Assembly: GCA_032718565.1 (NCBI GenBank)
Contig: JAVGVS010000045.1
Coordinates: forward strand, 2,068,168-2,132,167
DNA: 64,000 bases
Direction: 5' to 3'
Origin: Distichodus sexfasciatus
Taxonomy: Eukaryota; Chordata; Actinopteri; Characiformes; Distichodontidae
Made by a program: the position numbers and the translations under genes. The notes beneath the pieces were generated by a model. It saw nothing but the letters and a program-made list of their open reading frames with translations. It made no database searches and had not been told where the DNA came from. Each line of letters opens with the position of its first letter. The stretch's first letter is position 1. Positions 20,449 to 32,256 of this stretch are shown piece by piece.

Positions 20449-21830
20449 ACTTCAGCTCTCTCTCTCTCTCTCTCGCACTCTCTCTCTCTCTCTCTCTCTT
20501 GCTCACTCACTCCCTCACTCATTTACTCACTTGTACTCTCGTCTCTCACTCTTATCACTCTTTCTCACTCTCTCACTGTCTTACTCTAGCTCTCTTTCTT
20601 ACGTTTTTACTTTTACGTCACTTGCTCTCATTCTCTGACACTCACTCACTGGCTCTCCCACTCACTTACACTCTTTCACTCTCCCACTCACTCACTCACT
20701 CACTCACTCACTCACTCACTCTCACACTCACTCACTCACTCACTCTCCCACTCACTCACTCACTCTCCCACTCACTCACTCACTCTCCCACTCACTTACA
20801 CTCATTCACTCTCCTACTCACTCACTCTCCCACTCACTCACTCACTCTCACACTCACTCACTGACTCTCCCACTCACTTACACTCACTCACTCACTCACT
20901 CACTCTCACACTCACTCACTCTCACACTCACTTACACTCATTCACTCTCCCACTCACTCACTCACTCACTCTCCCACTCACTCACTCATTCACTCACTCA
21001 CTCACTCACTCTCGCACTCACTCATTCACCCTCCCACTCACTCACTCACTCACTCACTCACTCTCACTCACTCATTCACCCTCCCACTCACTCACTCACT
21101 CATTCACTCTCACACTCACTCACTCACTCACTCACTCACTCTCGCACTCACTCATTCACCCTCCCACTCACTCACTCACTCACTCACTCACTCACTCTCA
21201 CTCACTCATTCACCCTCCCACTCACTCACTCACTCACTCACTCACTCACTCACTCTCACACTCACTCACTCTCACACTCACTCACTCTCCCACTCACTCA
21301 CTCATTCACTCTCACACTCACTCACTCACTCACTCACTCTCGCACTCACTCATTCACCCTCCCACTCACTCACTCACTCACTCTCACTCACTCATTCATC
21401 CTCCCACTCACTCACTCACGCACTCACTCACACACTCACTCACTCACTCTCCCACTCTTCCTCTCACTCACTCATTCACTCTCCCACTCTCTCACTCACT
21501 CACTCACTCACTCACTCATTCATTCTCGCACTCACTCATTCACTCTCCCACTCACTCACTTACTCTCACACTCACTCACTCATTCACCCTCCCATTCACT
21601 CACTCACTCACTCACTCACTCACTCACTCACTCTTGCACTTACTTATTCACTCTCCCACTCACTCTCCCACTCATTCACTCACTCACTTTCACACTCGCT
21701 CATTCACCCTCCCACTCACTCACTCTTCCACTCTTCCTCTCACTCACTCATTCACTCTCTCACTCTAGCTCTACTTGTGCTCTCTCTCTATATCTAACTC
21801 ACTCACTTACTTTCCTCCTCCTCCTCCTCC
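20449..21830. repeat. Large CTCA tetranucleotide block with higher-order units
   Basis: About 1.3 kb of ACTC/CTCA repeats. Pure stretches alternate with interruptions CTCTCCCACTCA, CTCATTCACCCTCCC and CTCTCGCACTCA. The combination TCTCGCACTCACTCATTCAC followed by CCTCCCACTCAC recurs several times (for example about 21010, 21140 and 21340), so the array has a nested higher-order structure. The open frames through it (about 70-120 residues) are repeat translations. Confidence 0.92.
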
Positions 21831-21959
21831 TCTCTCATGACGTGATGTAAATTAATTAAAACTCCCGCAGTTAACTTGGGGCTCCCAGGAGACACAGATT
21901 TTGGTCTGAGACACCTTGTTGACCCAAACTCACCTTCTCACACCCTCACACACACTCTC

Positions 21960-23250
21960 CCCTACACACGCACACACACACACCGGAGCGCTAGAGCAGG
22001 GAGGTGTAGCGTGATGAGATAATGAGTCTGGAGTTTTGGGATCTGAGCTTCCCCAAGTGCAGTGGTGCTGAGATGACGAAAGGTCACACACACATATACA
22101 CACTCCAGCTACTCTCCCTGTGTGTGTGGTGTGTGTGTGTGTTGAGGGTAGTTTGTGTGTTAGACAGTAAGAGCTCCAGACTGAGCAGCAACATGAAACT
22201 GCATAGAGAAGAGCTGCAGTACAGAGAGATGAGGAGTGACAGCATGAAGACGCCTGTGTGTGTGTGTGGGTCTGTGTGTGGGTCTGTGGGTGTGGGTCTG
22301 TGTGTGTTTGATTCAGAGCCCAGTGTGTGACAGTATCTGATTGAGTCGTCCTCTTAATGGGAAAAGATGATTGACGCTGCTCTGAATGGGCTGACAGCCA
22401 TAAAGGTCATATTAACTCTGACACAAGTGTGTGTGTGTGTAGGTGTGTGTGTTGGGTGTGTGTGTAGGCGTGTGTGTGGTTGGAGAGCTGCTGAAGCTAA
22501 TGTAGTACTGAAAGTGTATGTTCTTGGCATCAGTGTTACCAGACTGAGCGAGAGGTAAAGTGTATGTGTGTGTGTGTGAGTGTGTGTGTGTGTGATTAGG
22601 TTCACAGTCTCAAACTATAACTTTAATAAACATGAATATTACAGCATATTAAATATACTGCTCTAATGACATCCAATTCAATTTGTGTGTGTGTGTGTGT
22701 GTGTGGGCAGCAGTGTGACATTAAGCTTCTGTAGTATTGGTACGTTGTATAAGACTGTTCTTGCATGAAAACTGTCCTCATGTGGCCTATTTCTATTAAC
22801 ACACACACACAAACACAAACACACCCACACCAAAACCTGAAATGGGGCTGAAGAATCCTGTTAGACTCCAGTTCCTCTCCCTCATAATCACACACAGCAG
22901 CTGGAGCTCAAACCTGCCTCACACACACACACACACACACTTTAGAGACACTTTCGTCTCTCAGGAATGCAGCAGTCGCACGACTGTATGTGTGTGTAGA
23001 TGATGTGTGTGTGTGAGAGAGAGACACGGGTCAGGGTCAGAGTCAGCAAACTTTTTTTTTTTGCTTAATGCCTTCACACATAAAAACGAGAGAAATCAAC
23101 AGAGCTTTGTCCCGCCTGTATTTGTGTGTGTGTGTGTAGGTGTGTATTTATTAAGTGAAATATTCTTGATGTATCTTGATGATGTAAAGGAAATTAAATA
23201 GACGAATAATAGGAAAAAGACTCAGGTAAGATCAGTGTGTGTGTGTGTGT

Positions 23251-23284
<34 letters not shown>

Positions 23285-23300
23285 CGAGGGACAATGTGAG
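21960..23300. repeat. Cluster of GT/AC microsatellites
   Basis: Separate tracts lie at about 22117-22142, 22255-22310, 22427-22480, 22563-22592, 22684-22706, 22799-22830, 22919-22940, 23126-23145 and 23235-23282. The DNA between them is unassigned and I see no exon. Confidence 0.8.
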
Positions 23301-23685
23301 GAATGTAACTGAGGTGGAGGAAATTAAAAAGGCAAAAGGAGAAGCTTTCAACAAGGCTTTTAATTAGAGCACCGTTCATCACCGCCGGCAACCAGGAGAC
23401 ACCTTCTGTTAATCATGTGGCAGGAGAGTGTGTGGACAAAACACACACACGCACACACACACTTATGATCACACCTCCACATGTGAGCTTAAGAGAATGC
23501 AGCTCTATTTGTGTCTATGTATGTGTGTGTTTACCTGTTATTGATGTGTGTGTGTGTGTGTGTTGTGACTGCTGCTCTTAATTGCCACAGTAGAGCTTCT
23601 GACTTTAACTGTGTGTAATTGGTGTGATTATGTAGTGAGTGGTCAGTACTCAGGGAGTTTACTTAAGAAGTCATTACGTTGTTGG

Positions 23686-23716
<31 letters not shown>

Positions 23717-23830
23717 CTGCAGTAGATAATATGTGTTGCTGCTCAGTCTTACTCATATACAGCATTCCATCTGTTAACTGCTAATTTATTTCCATTTTGG
23801 TAAACACTTATTCTGAGTTTTCATGGTTTA
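23301..23830. other. Unassigned spacer
   Basis: Contains GCTTTTAATTAGAGCACCG near 23355, a possible homeodomain site in unique DNA, and GT runs near 23545 and 23690. No gene seen. Confidence 0.45.
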
Positions 23831-24358
23831 GGCCGAGTCCACACGGACCTCGTCATCAGGTGTTTCTCTGGCGTTCATGGCATCAGGTGAGCACGGACTA
23901 AACACCGACCATTTTTCTGCTCATTGGAGTGAATTACAGCGTCCACACGACCTGCGTCCGGTCGGTGCGGGGTTCAAATAAACGCTGCATGCAACGTTTT
24001 CCTGGCGCCAATTTCTGCCGAATTTCAGAGAAACGGAAAGAAAGTGTCGCTTTTGCGAATATATCCCATGATTCTACTGAGTTTAATATTCTTATTATGC
24101 GCTTCAGTGGAGATGTAAAACCAACTGTGCAGCACAAAGACCGTCCTTCATGTGCTACAAGACTTGTTTTTTTATCCTCTTTTATATTTGTATATATTTT
24201 ATATATTTTTTTATTTTATATTTCAGCACATGGGTAAACACTTTGGACAGCCTGATTACTGCCCCCACAGGTGAACACACGAAATTACAAATTGGGCTGC
24301 AGGTTTACGTTAAACAGCGTCAAACGAATGCCAATCAAGAGCCCGCGTGGATAGGGCC
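23831..24358. mobile_element. PIF/Harbinger-type non-autonomous element
   Basis: The ends GGCCGAGTCCACACGGACC and, reversed, GGCCCTATCCACGCGGGCT form imperfect inverted repeats. TTA flanks both sides (23828-23830 and 24359-24361); a 3-bp TWA duplication is the PIF/Harbinger signature. The length is 528 bp with no catalytic domain. The plus-strand open frame at 23929-24237 is not recognisable as a transposase. Confidence 0.75.
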
Positions 24359-24510
24359 TTACTGTTATGAAGTTGTGTTCAGCATGTCTAGTAAGTTATA
24401 TATATGTATATGTGTCTGCTGAATATATATATATATTTTTATATATAAATATATACATATATAACACTAGACATGCTGAACACAACTTCTATGACAGTAA
24501 GTCCCTATCC
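24349..24510. repeat. Large foldback (inverted duplication) at the Harbinger end
   Basis: The left arm (24349-24410) and right arm (24452-24510) are near-perfect reverse complements over about 60 bp, sharing GAAGTTGTGTTCAGCATGTC. A TA-rich loop of about 40 bp separates them. The arms include the last bases of the Harbinger element and its TTA duplication. Confidence 0.85.
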
Positions 24511-24574
24511 TCACAGTACGTTTGAATCTTAAAAACTCATACATTTATAACTCTAGTGTTATAAATATGTATAT

Positions 24575-24578
<4 letters not shown>

Positions 24579-24635
<57 letters not shown>
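24579..24635. repeat. (AT)n microsatellite, about 28 units
   Basis: A long pure AT run following the foldback. Confidence 0.95.
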
Positions 24636-24640
<5 letters not shown>

Positions 24641-25124
24641 CTTTAGTTAACCTTTGAAAAGTTGTTTTTCTATAAGTTGGTAATTATGACCGCTGGTTGG
24701 CCCTTGATCGGAAAGACATCAGTCTAAGTAGGTACTACTGCCATAAAGCACACCACTCCCCTTCCCAGATGGGTTGAAAGCAAGAGGTGATGGTTTTGAA
24801 TACTCTTCCTTCCATATTACATATTGTTTATTCCATATTTCAGATTATTTCAGAAAATTCCTCGTATGTGACAAGGTACCTGGAAATAGACGTACAGATT
24901 AATAAGATATAGGAATGTTGATATGAGTAAATATACAATATAAGAAAATCTCAATATAATGCATGTGTGGCAGAGTGTGTGAGTACTTTTACCTTTTGTT
25001 ACCTTCCTATTTTCTACTGTCTTCTGTTCTATTTCTGTGACACACTCTCTGCTGCCTCAATTCTTTGTTTATCTCTCTCTCTACGCTCTCTTTCTCTAAA
25101 CTTCACCATCTCTCCTTTGGGATT

Positions 25125-25190
25125 TCACAAATTAATTATGCATTCAAATTTGCATATTAATTCTGCATGGCTCACCTTCTCTCCTCATGC
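25125..25190. promoter_or_regulatory. Candidate POU/homeodomain motif cluster
   Basis: AATTAATTATGCATTC, then an octamer ATTTGCAT (about 25148-25155, reverse of ATGCAAAT), then ATTAATTCTGCATGG occur within 50 bp of otherwise unique DNA. ATGCAAAT is the POU-domain octamer. Function is inferred from motif density only. Confidence 0.25.
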
Positions 25191-25237
25191 ACTGCACTTT
25201 CTACAACTTCTATACATGCCACACACCTACATACCTT

Positions 25238-25415
25238 TACACACACACACACACACACTTTCATGTACTCATTTTCCCCTTTGTTTCACACAGATACACA
25301 CTCAGATATGACACACACACACTCCACACACACACACACACTGTGCAGTACTTTCCTGTCTAACTGCAGGAGTTGATGCATTAAGCAGACACACACACAC
25401 ACACACACACAGACA
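25238..25415. repeat. (AC)n microsatellite cluster
   Basis: AC tracts at about 25238-25257, 25309-25342 and 25389-25420, followed by GT tracts near 25493 and 25644. Open frames across them are artefacts. Confidence 0.85.
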
Positions 25416-25892
25416 CACACCAGGCTGAAGGTTGTGTGTGGGTGTGTTTTTCAATGTTACAGTAGATGTATATAGGGTGAGGTCCTTCGAATGTGTGTGT
25501 GTGTGTGTGTGCCATCAGTGTCCAAATGGGAAGCTGTCAGCATGGGTGAGATGGGATGAAGAAGAGGGCTTATGTGTGTCTTTAAAGTGCATTTCGTGTG
25601 TGAGAATAAAGAGAAATAGACACATGCAGGGTATATTGAAAGTGTGTGTGTGTGTGTGTGTGTGTTGGGGAAGGCTGGCGTTATATACTGTAATCTGTGA
25701 GGATTGTGTATGGATATGAAGCAGTGTGTGTACTAGTTTGTTTAAAAGTGAGAGACATAGAGTAGGAACAGCTCTCAGTGAAGCTCATGTGCAGCATGTA
25801 GCTGGGTTTTATAGCAGCATGGGTGGCTGACTGTTGTGCAGTGTCAATTTCCAGATGAAAGTGAAGCATAGTGTGCATACGTGCAGCGCTGC

Positions 25893-26007
25893 TTTTTGGC
25901 TACATCCGTGAAGGAGCAGTGGGCAGCTGGCTGGGCAGCACACACCTGAGGTAGTGCTTGGGGGCCGTGCCGTGCTCACAAGTGCACCTCAGTGGTACCG
26001 CTTTACC
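25893..26007 (-). mobile_element. SINE-B fragment
   Basis: The body only, minus strand: CCGTGAAGGAGCAGTGGGCAG and CAGTGGTACCGCTTTACC. Both ends are lost. Confidence 0.6.
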
Positions 26008-26796
26008 TGTTAAGTATCACACGTATCCATCTGAGGAACTCTGATTTTTCTGTTACACAAACACACTTTCCATTAAGCGGACACTGAAGAGAGCGAGAGA
26101 GAGAGAAATGGGAAAGTCCTCAGTGTTCATTTTTCAAAGAGCCAGAAAAAAGCTTGCAGAAAGAGGGCAGGGGATAGAGAGAGAGGGATGGAGGGATGGA
26201 GGGAGGGAGGGATGGAGGGGTAGAGACGTATATGTTTCCTAAATCGATTAATGTTTGAGCAAATGTGCAATTATAGTGTGTTAAAGGAAGCATCAGAATC
26301 TCTCTCCGCAGTCTGAATAAACATCACACACACACTTCACACACACACACACTTTTAAGAATTCTTTTCATCCTGAACTCTGAGGCGTGTCAGATAGAAC
26401 CAGTGAGTTTGTGTCACGTGTGTGATGTTTGAAATTATTATTATCCTCTTCCTCCAGAACTCTGTGTAAGCCTCTCTCTGGGACGGTGTGTTGGCTTTGA
26501 ATCCAAACTCTCCTGAACAAACACATGTCTGGTGCACAGTGTCTGCTGGGAATAGGCCGTGCAGGCACAGTTTCATCTCAACACATAATTCTCTCACATG
26601 TTTTCAAATTAAAACTGAACCATAACTTAAGTGTGATTATTTATTTAAATACGCTGCACACACACACTCTGCTTCTACTTCTGGCTCTCATTCACATCAG
26701 GATGTTTCTCTTACTGTGTTCTGTGCATTTCTGCTCTCTTTAAATAATATTTTTTCCCCATTTGTGCAACAATATCCATATTCTTCTATCTCTATT

Positions 26797-27190
26797 AGGG
26801 ATTTCTATTGGGATCAAGACCACCTAAACCAAGACAAAGACCGAGATCAGACCAAGACCACAATTGTGTGAGACAGAGACAAGACCCAAGACTCTGAAGA
26901 ATGGGAGCCGAGTCGAGACTGAGACGAACCAGACCAATGCTCATTTTACACCACATGACAAATAAATTGGAATTATGCAAGCATAAGCCACAGTAAACAT
27001 CCTGCGCTTATCTGGATACACAAAAATAAAATGATTTGATAACAAATAATACATTGTTCCAGTTATTCTTTTCTATTTGATTACTCACTAACATTATAAA
27101 ATGGAAAAGAAAATGATTTTCTGATCAATTGAAAATGAAGAAATGCTAAAGTTTGGGTATTTGATCGAATTGGACTCATTTTATTTCTCA
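26797..27190. mobile_element. Degenerate hAT-like remnant
   Basis: Starts TTAGGGATTTCTATTGGGA, a hAT-like end, followed by an AAGACCAAGACC-type run. 27040-27170 shares TGATTTGATAACAAAT and ATTTTCTGATCAATTGAAAA with 29930-30040. No second end was found. 27191-27825 to its right is unassigned; its 170-residue minus-strand open frame (27198-27710) has no recognisable domain. Confidence 0.4.
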
Positions 27191-27825
27191 AAATGAGTTA
27201 CTTGGCTTTTTCTAGATGAGAACTACATTTTTGCGCATGATGGCGTTCCATATTAGAGTCGCGAGCAATTTCCTTGTATGTGATAATCACCCTGTCGTGT
27301 GTGTATGTTATTATTATTTGTGAGGGAGAGTGCCATTTGAGGGGAAAACGCATGTCTCGTTTCCTTCTGCTCAGCAAAGAGGCTGATGGATTAAAGTGCA
27401 CACTGAAATCAACTGTACACTTTATCTCAGTCAGTGCTGTGTTGAAAAGTTTCTTCAGAGTAGAAGTGGAAATTCGGCTTGTATCTGTGTGTCTCAGTCT
27501 GTCTCTTCCAGATGTCTTGCGGAAAGATTGACTGCAGATCTGCTCAGGGGCTACTCTCTTATCTGCTCTCCATCTTAATCTGCTCCATGAAGAGGCATTT
27601 TTGTGTCCAGCTTTACCTGTGTTTTGAATCTTCAGTCTGATTTTGGTGCTTAACTGTCTGTTCCTTAAACTCTTCACCAATAATATCAAGCAGAAGAACC
27701 ACAAACTCATTCATAAAACTGCGGGTAGAATTAAAGAAGTGATTTGCTGCGTGGTTTGTGCTGGGACAATAAAAGAATGACAAGTTTTTTTTAACAATGT
27801 TTACAAGGGGCTGTCTCTCTAAATG

Positions 27826-28011
27826 GGTGTTGGTGTGGCCTAATTAGTAGGACACTCGCCTTTGGACCAAGAGATTGTGGGTTCGGATCTGGCGTTACCA
27901 ACATTGGGTCCCTGAGCAAGATCCTTAACCCTAAGTTGCTCTCAGGGGAACTGTCCCTGGAATTAGGAAATGTAAGTCCAATCTGGATAAGAGCGTCTGC
28001 AAAAAAAATAA
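27826..28011 (+). mobile_element. SINE-C copy
   Basis: A tRNA-like head with box B-like GGGTTCGGATC, then GAGCAAGATCCTTAACCC and the tail TCTGGATAAGAGCGTCTGCA. Confidence 0.82.
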
Positions 28012-28467
28012 AAAACAAGTAACCGACCACACTTAATTACATTACCTGAATAAAGTTCAGCCCACCTACCTTGTGGAGAGCTGTGAGAGGATGTGAAATG
28101 TGACTTTGGGCCAGAGTTTGTGTTTAATCACGCTGGGTCCTGCCGGATGCATCGACCTCCTGAGACCAAATCCTCAGCTCTCCTCCAGCGTCCTCTGCAC
28201 TGCAGCTGAGTCCTCGCGCTGGGAGTCTGGGCAATAAAAGCCCTCCTGGTTTAGAGCTCCAACCAGCAGGCAGCAGTGCTGAAGATCGAGCATGAGCAGC
28301 TTTAGCGTTTTATTTGATATAAAAAGCAAGAATAAAAAGCCGTCCACGTCACTTCAACATCAGGCCATAACGCTGGTCACTGGAGTACAAGTAACATTCA
28401 CTGATTTATTTTTCAAATTAAAACCAAAAAATCTATTTCATTTCAAATATTAATTTCCAAAACCAAA
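28012..28467. other. Unassigned spacer
   Basis: 28060-28300 is GC-richer, unique-looking DNA with no open frame or splice pair that I can defend. Confidence 0.4.
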
Positions 28468-28652
28468 ATGTTGGAGGTCTAATGGTTAGGAGACTCGCCT
28501 CTGGACCAAGAGGTCATGGGTTCAAATCTCCCGTCTGGCACTACAATCATTGGATTTCTTTAGACCATAACAAGTTGCTCCAGGAAGACTGTTCCTGTAA
28601 CGAGGAAATGGAATCAGTCTGGATAAGAGCGTCTGCCAAAATGCTGTAAATG
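28468..28652 (+). mobile_element. SINE-C copy
   Basis: Head GGTCTAATGGTTAGGAGA, box B GGTTCAAATCTC, and the tail TCTGGATAAGAGCGTCTGCC then AAAATGCTGTAAATG. A shortened middle distinguishes it from the copy 640 bp upstream. Confidence 0.82.
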
Positions 28653-29607
28653 ATTTCTGATTTTGCACAAAAAATGGGTAAGTGAAAACAGACACAGCCA
28701 TATGTTTTCTTATTGGTTTTTATTGTGAGCAGCTAGTGCTAGCTGATCTGGAAGTGAAAGTTACACAGGAGATAACACAAGTGCAAAAGCAACAAAACTA
28801 CAGCTGTGATTCACTTAACACATGGATGCTGGAAAAAAAGACACACTTTGGTTTAGTCCTTTTGGTTTTTAATTTAGAAAAAACCGCTTAAATGTCATAG
28901 TTTGATTGTCATAACGAATTCATCGTACTGGGCTCTGTGTTAGTAAGGAGAAGTGTATGGATGGGCGTGAGGTGTGAGGAAAGGAGGATGAAGACATGAG
29001 GCGTCGGGTTGGAAGGAAGGTGAGCTGGCCGGTCAGAAGGGCGTGAAGCGTCTTCAAACACTAAATATAAACACCAACGGACATAAATATTCATCAGCAG
29101 CCTCATCCGGACCTTTCATCTCCAGAGAGCTGAAAGATTAGGAAAGTAAGAGAGAGGGAGCACGAGGACCACGAGAGAAAGAAAGATGATTTTATGTTTA
29201 CTCAAGGTGACGAAGAGAAATGGGGGCTTCCTTACAGCTCAGTCCGAGAATGTAATAATGGTCACTTTTTATTTTGCAGCGCCTTCGTCCGCGCCACCCG
29301 CTCACAGTTCTTTACTATTGCTTTAGCATGTTTTGAAACATTCTTCACTGCTTTAAGTGAATTTTTCACAACGCAATAGCGAAAAACATAAAAGGCTTCC
29401 ATCTCTCATTTAAAAGCAAATAATTCATCTATTTAGTCAGTCACAAAAACAAAAAGTGTCTTTCACGTTCCACAAATGTAGAATTCATAACTGTAATTGT
29501 AGGTTATCTCTACTTGACTGCGGGTACAATATTTGCACACATTACTGGTTGTAGTTTTCTCCACTTGACTGCTGTTATGACAATTTGCACATACTATTGA
29601 ACCAAGA
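28653..29607. other. Unassigned spacer
   Basis: No gene, tandem repeat or transposon end that I can support. Confidence 0.45.
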
Positions 29608-30150
29608 GGCGGGAATTGATGAGATTATATCAATATCAATGCCATTGTTGATTCTGCCTATCAATCCGAATTCATATCAATTCTCTTATTGATTCCTGAG
29701 TAATTTTTGAGTGTGAAAAAGTAGTTCCACACAGTCTTCTGCACCAAAGCAACCATTTTATTTGTCCCAAAATGATGTCTGCACAAGACTGTGAACATCA
29801 ACACATTTATATTCATATTGAATATGAACAGTTTTTACTATGCAGACCACGGCTTAGTGCAATGAAGAACAATAAGATTAGTGCAGGTGGAAACACGTTT
29901 GGAATCCATCTGGATATAGAACAAAATAATTTGATGACAAATCATGCATTTTTATATATTAATGTTTTTACTCTCTAACGTATAGAGAGTAAAAATATTT
30001 TCTGATTAATGGAAAATGAAGAAATACTGAAGTTTTTAGCAAATTTTTGACATTTGAACTTTCATTTTGATTCGACTTCTGGGAGATAAGTTAATTTTGC
30101 TATGAGGCGAAAACCCGCAACATGCGCGTTTGTGGTGTGCGTCGAATAAA
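29608..30150 (-). mobile_element. hAT fragment related to the 7312-8820 element
   Basis: 29608-29700 matches the reverse complement of 8735-8820 (ATCAATGCCATTGTTGATTC against ATCAATTCTGCTTCTCAATC, with shared spacing). 29900-30040 shares blocks with 27040-27170. No intact coding region. Confidence 0.5.
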
Positions 30151-30370
30151 TAAATATCAAATAAATTACTGTACTGGTAGAAACGCTGGTTGTTTTGTTA
30201 TTTATCAGCTGACCTTATGAGTTTTTGTCTGTGATAAATGGGAAGATTTACCTAAACTGGGACGTTTTAGTGAATGTTGTCTCTTACTTTGTTCTTTGTG
30301 CTGTAGAAACTGGAGTCACGTCGGGGTCAGAGTGGCTGGTTCAGAGTCTCAGACTATTAAAAATTAGCAC

Positions 30371-30530
30371 CGGTACTCATGAGCAAGGTACCGTGCCCAG
30401 GCTTTGCTCCCCGGGTGCTGCCCATGTTAGCTGCGCACTGCTCCTTCACGGATGGGTCAAATGCAGAGCTGACATATAGTTGTGGTGCACTGTGTGCCGT
30501 GGTTGTGTTCACAATGACAAATAATCACAT
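30371..30530 (+). mobile_element. SINE-B copy, head missing
   Basis: ATGAGCAAGGTACCGTGCCC, TGCTCCTTCACGGATGGGTC and the tail TTCACAATGACAAATAATCA are present. Confidence 0.75.
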
Positions 30531-30689
30531 CATCACTCCAGCAGGAACATGGCAGCCGCTTTCCCAATTAACAAAACAATTTGTCATGGCTGTCTGTTTG
30601 ACTGATGTTCCAACTCATCCCAAAACTGACACTTTCTCAACACAGTAAAAGAGATGAGGGAGATCAGTAGGAAGGCTGCTGAAGTCTTT

Positions 30690-31232
30690 AACACACACAC
30701 CTGAAGCTCTCGGGGCGGCACATAATCACCCTCCTTAAGCAGCAGCAACCAACAGCATCCCGGTCAAAAAGGCGAGCCAAAATCAATAGCAGCTCGGCAA
30801 AGTGACGACAACACAAAACACAGTTCGGTGAAATGCCACTGGCACTCAGAGCGGAGGCGTGTTAACCCGCCACTCCTGCGCCACCGCGCTTTATCCCAGA
30901 AACCACTAGAAACTTCTAACGTGTGTTCTGGGAGCTGGTTCAGGCTGTTAGGGCGAGGAAGAATTGCCCGGACGGAGATCAGGCCGGAGGAAAGAAACAG
31001 AGATTAATTAGTCGCTGGATTACGCTCGTCACTGTAGAGCTAAAAGGGTCGTCGGTCGGACAGCGGTCTTAACAAAGCAGTTTTAGAAGTATGGAAGCAG
31101 TGTCTGGGCACTACTTTTAAATTGCAGCTTTTCACACTACAAACTGCTTCTGATTAAAAGGATCTAAGCTGCACTACAAGCTTCTGTTTTAATATCCTAG
31201 TTACTACACAACTTCTTGGTCAAGGTGGACTC
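30690..31232. other. Spacer with a candidate regulatory island
   Basis: 30990-31060 has GATTAATTAGTCGCTGGATTA, with a TAATTA site beside a GGATTA (bicoid/OTX/PITX-type) site, in unique GC-balanced DNA. No gene seen. Confidence 0.25.
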
Positions 31233-31468
31233 CAGGTCTCCGGTTTCCTCCCGCAGTCCAAAGACATGCACTACAGGTTAACTGGTGACTCTAAATTGGC
31301 CTCGTAAGATGACAATGTGAGTGTGATTATTAATGAGTGTGTGTCCCCTCTCGGTCAATGTTGGCACTACAGGAGTTGGTCTCCGCGCTTGTGCCCGTAA
31401 GTTCTGGGAAGGCTCCGGTGCCCCTGCGTCTCCAGATGTGATTATGCGGTTTGGATAATGAATGAATG
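31233..31468 (+). mobile_element. SINE-A copy, 5'-truncated
   Basis: Starts in the CGGTTTCCTCCCGCAGTCCA block, keeps GGTTAACTGGTGACTCTAAA, and ends GGATAATGAATGAATG. Confidence 0.78.
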
Positions 31469-31640
31469 TTTCTTATTTGAGTATGAAACTGCGAAATCAG
31501 AAACGACTCCTTTCTCGTTTTTGTTTTTGGAAAGGAATACTAAAAAAGACACAAGCGTTTTGGAGTTTTGGGTTTTGTGGCGTTTTAATGTTAAAGGGAA
31601 TGAATTTTTCATCCTCTGACTCCACCTCACAGCTGCTAAG

Positions 31641-32027
31641 TGTCAGTGATCTGGTTAGGATTTGGCAGGAATGCTAACAGTTAGCCATTAGCCGATAGCC
31701 GTTAGCCCGTGTAGCGTCGGTTAACCCAAATCTTGGACAGCTGGGTGTGAGTAGGTAGGATAAGCCCGTGAGTTGATAAAAGAACTCTCTACACTAAGAG
31801 CAAGATTTCGCACAAGAAATCGCGTTCTAAAAGACACCCAATCAAGAAGATGAACCAAATAGCTGGAGTACTCACAGTCGATGCCGAAATGAGTGGGGTT
31901 GGGCCAGAGTTCAGCTCAGTGACAGAGATTCGCCACAAAGAATCGATTCCTTTTATACTCCCTGAACCGCGACCGGCAATAGGACCCGGGGGTGGTCAGT
32001 CGATTCTTTGCGGCAGTGTGCGTGACA
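31641..32027 (-). mobile_element. Solo LTR, family LTR-D, 387 bp
   Basis: On the minus strand it starts TGTCACGCACAC and ends CAGATCACTGACA. A TATA box lies at 31957-31951, and GACTGTGAGTACTC follows about 100 bp later, as in the other two copies. Flanking 5-mers CTAAG and CCAAG differ at one base, as expected for an older duplication. No internal region is attached. Confidence 0.75.
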
Positions 32028-32256
32028 CCAAGAGTGTGCTGTGATGCAATAAGCATGTTCAGAATGGACACAGTAGCCAATCAGATGCCAGTTCTGCCAA
32101 TTCAACACCCGCTAGGTGAAAAATACACACTTTTGGGAGCCAAATAAGCATTTTTGTAGCATTGTTATGTGAAAACATGGAGGTTACTGAAAAAGTTGTA
32201 AAAGTGGCTTCTAATTACTGATAGGTTGTTGTGAATGAGGTAGGTGAGTTGTGATC

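Noticed and set aside
20064..20864. Thr/His/Ser and Leu/Ser open frames near the CTCA block
   Set aside because: They track CA, CT and CTCA repeats.
20449..21830. Possible CRISPR-like array of repeats
   Set aside because: The units are 4-bp CTCA slippage repeats without spacers, and the host is a vertebrate.
27198..27710. 170-residue minus-strand open frame
   Set aside because: Not a simple repeat, but no recognisable domain, no splice or promoter context, and it lies next to hAT debris. Kept as unassigned.
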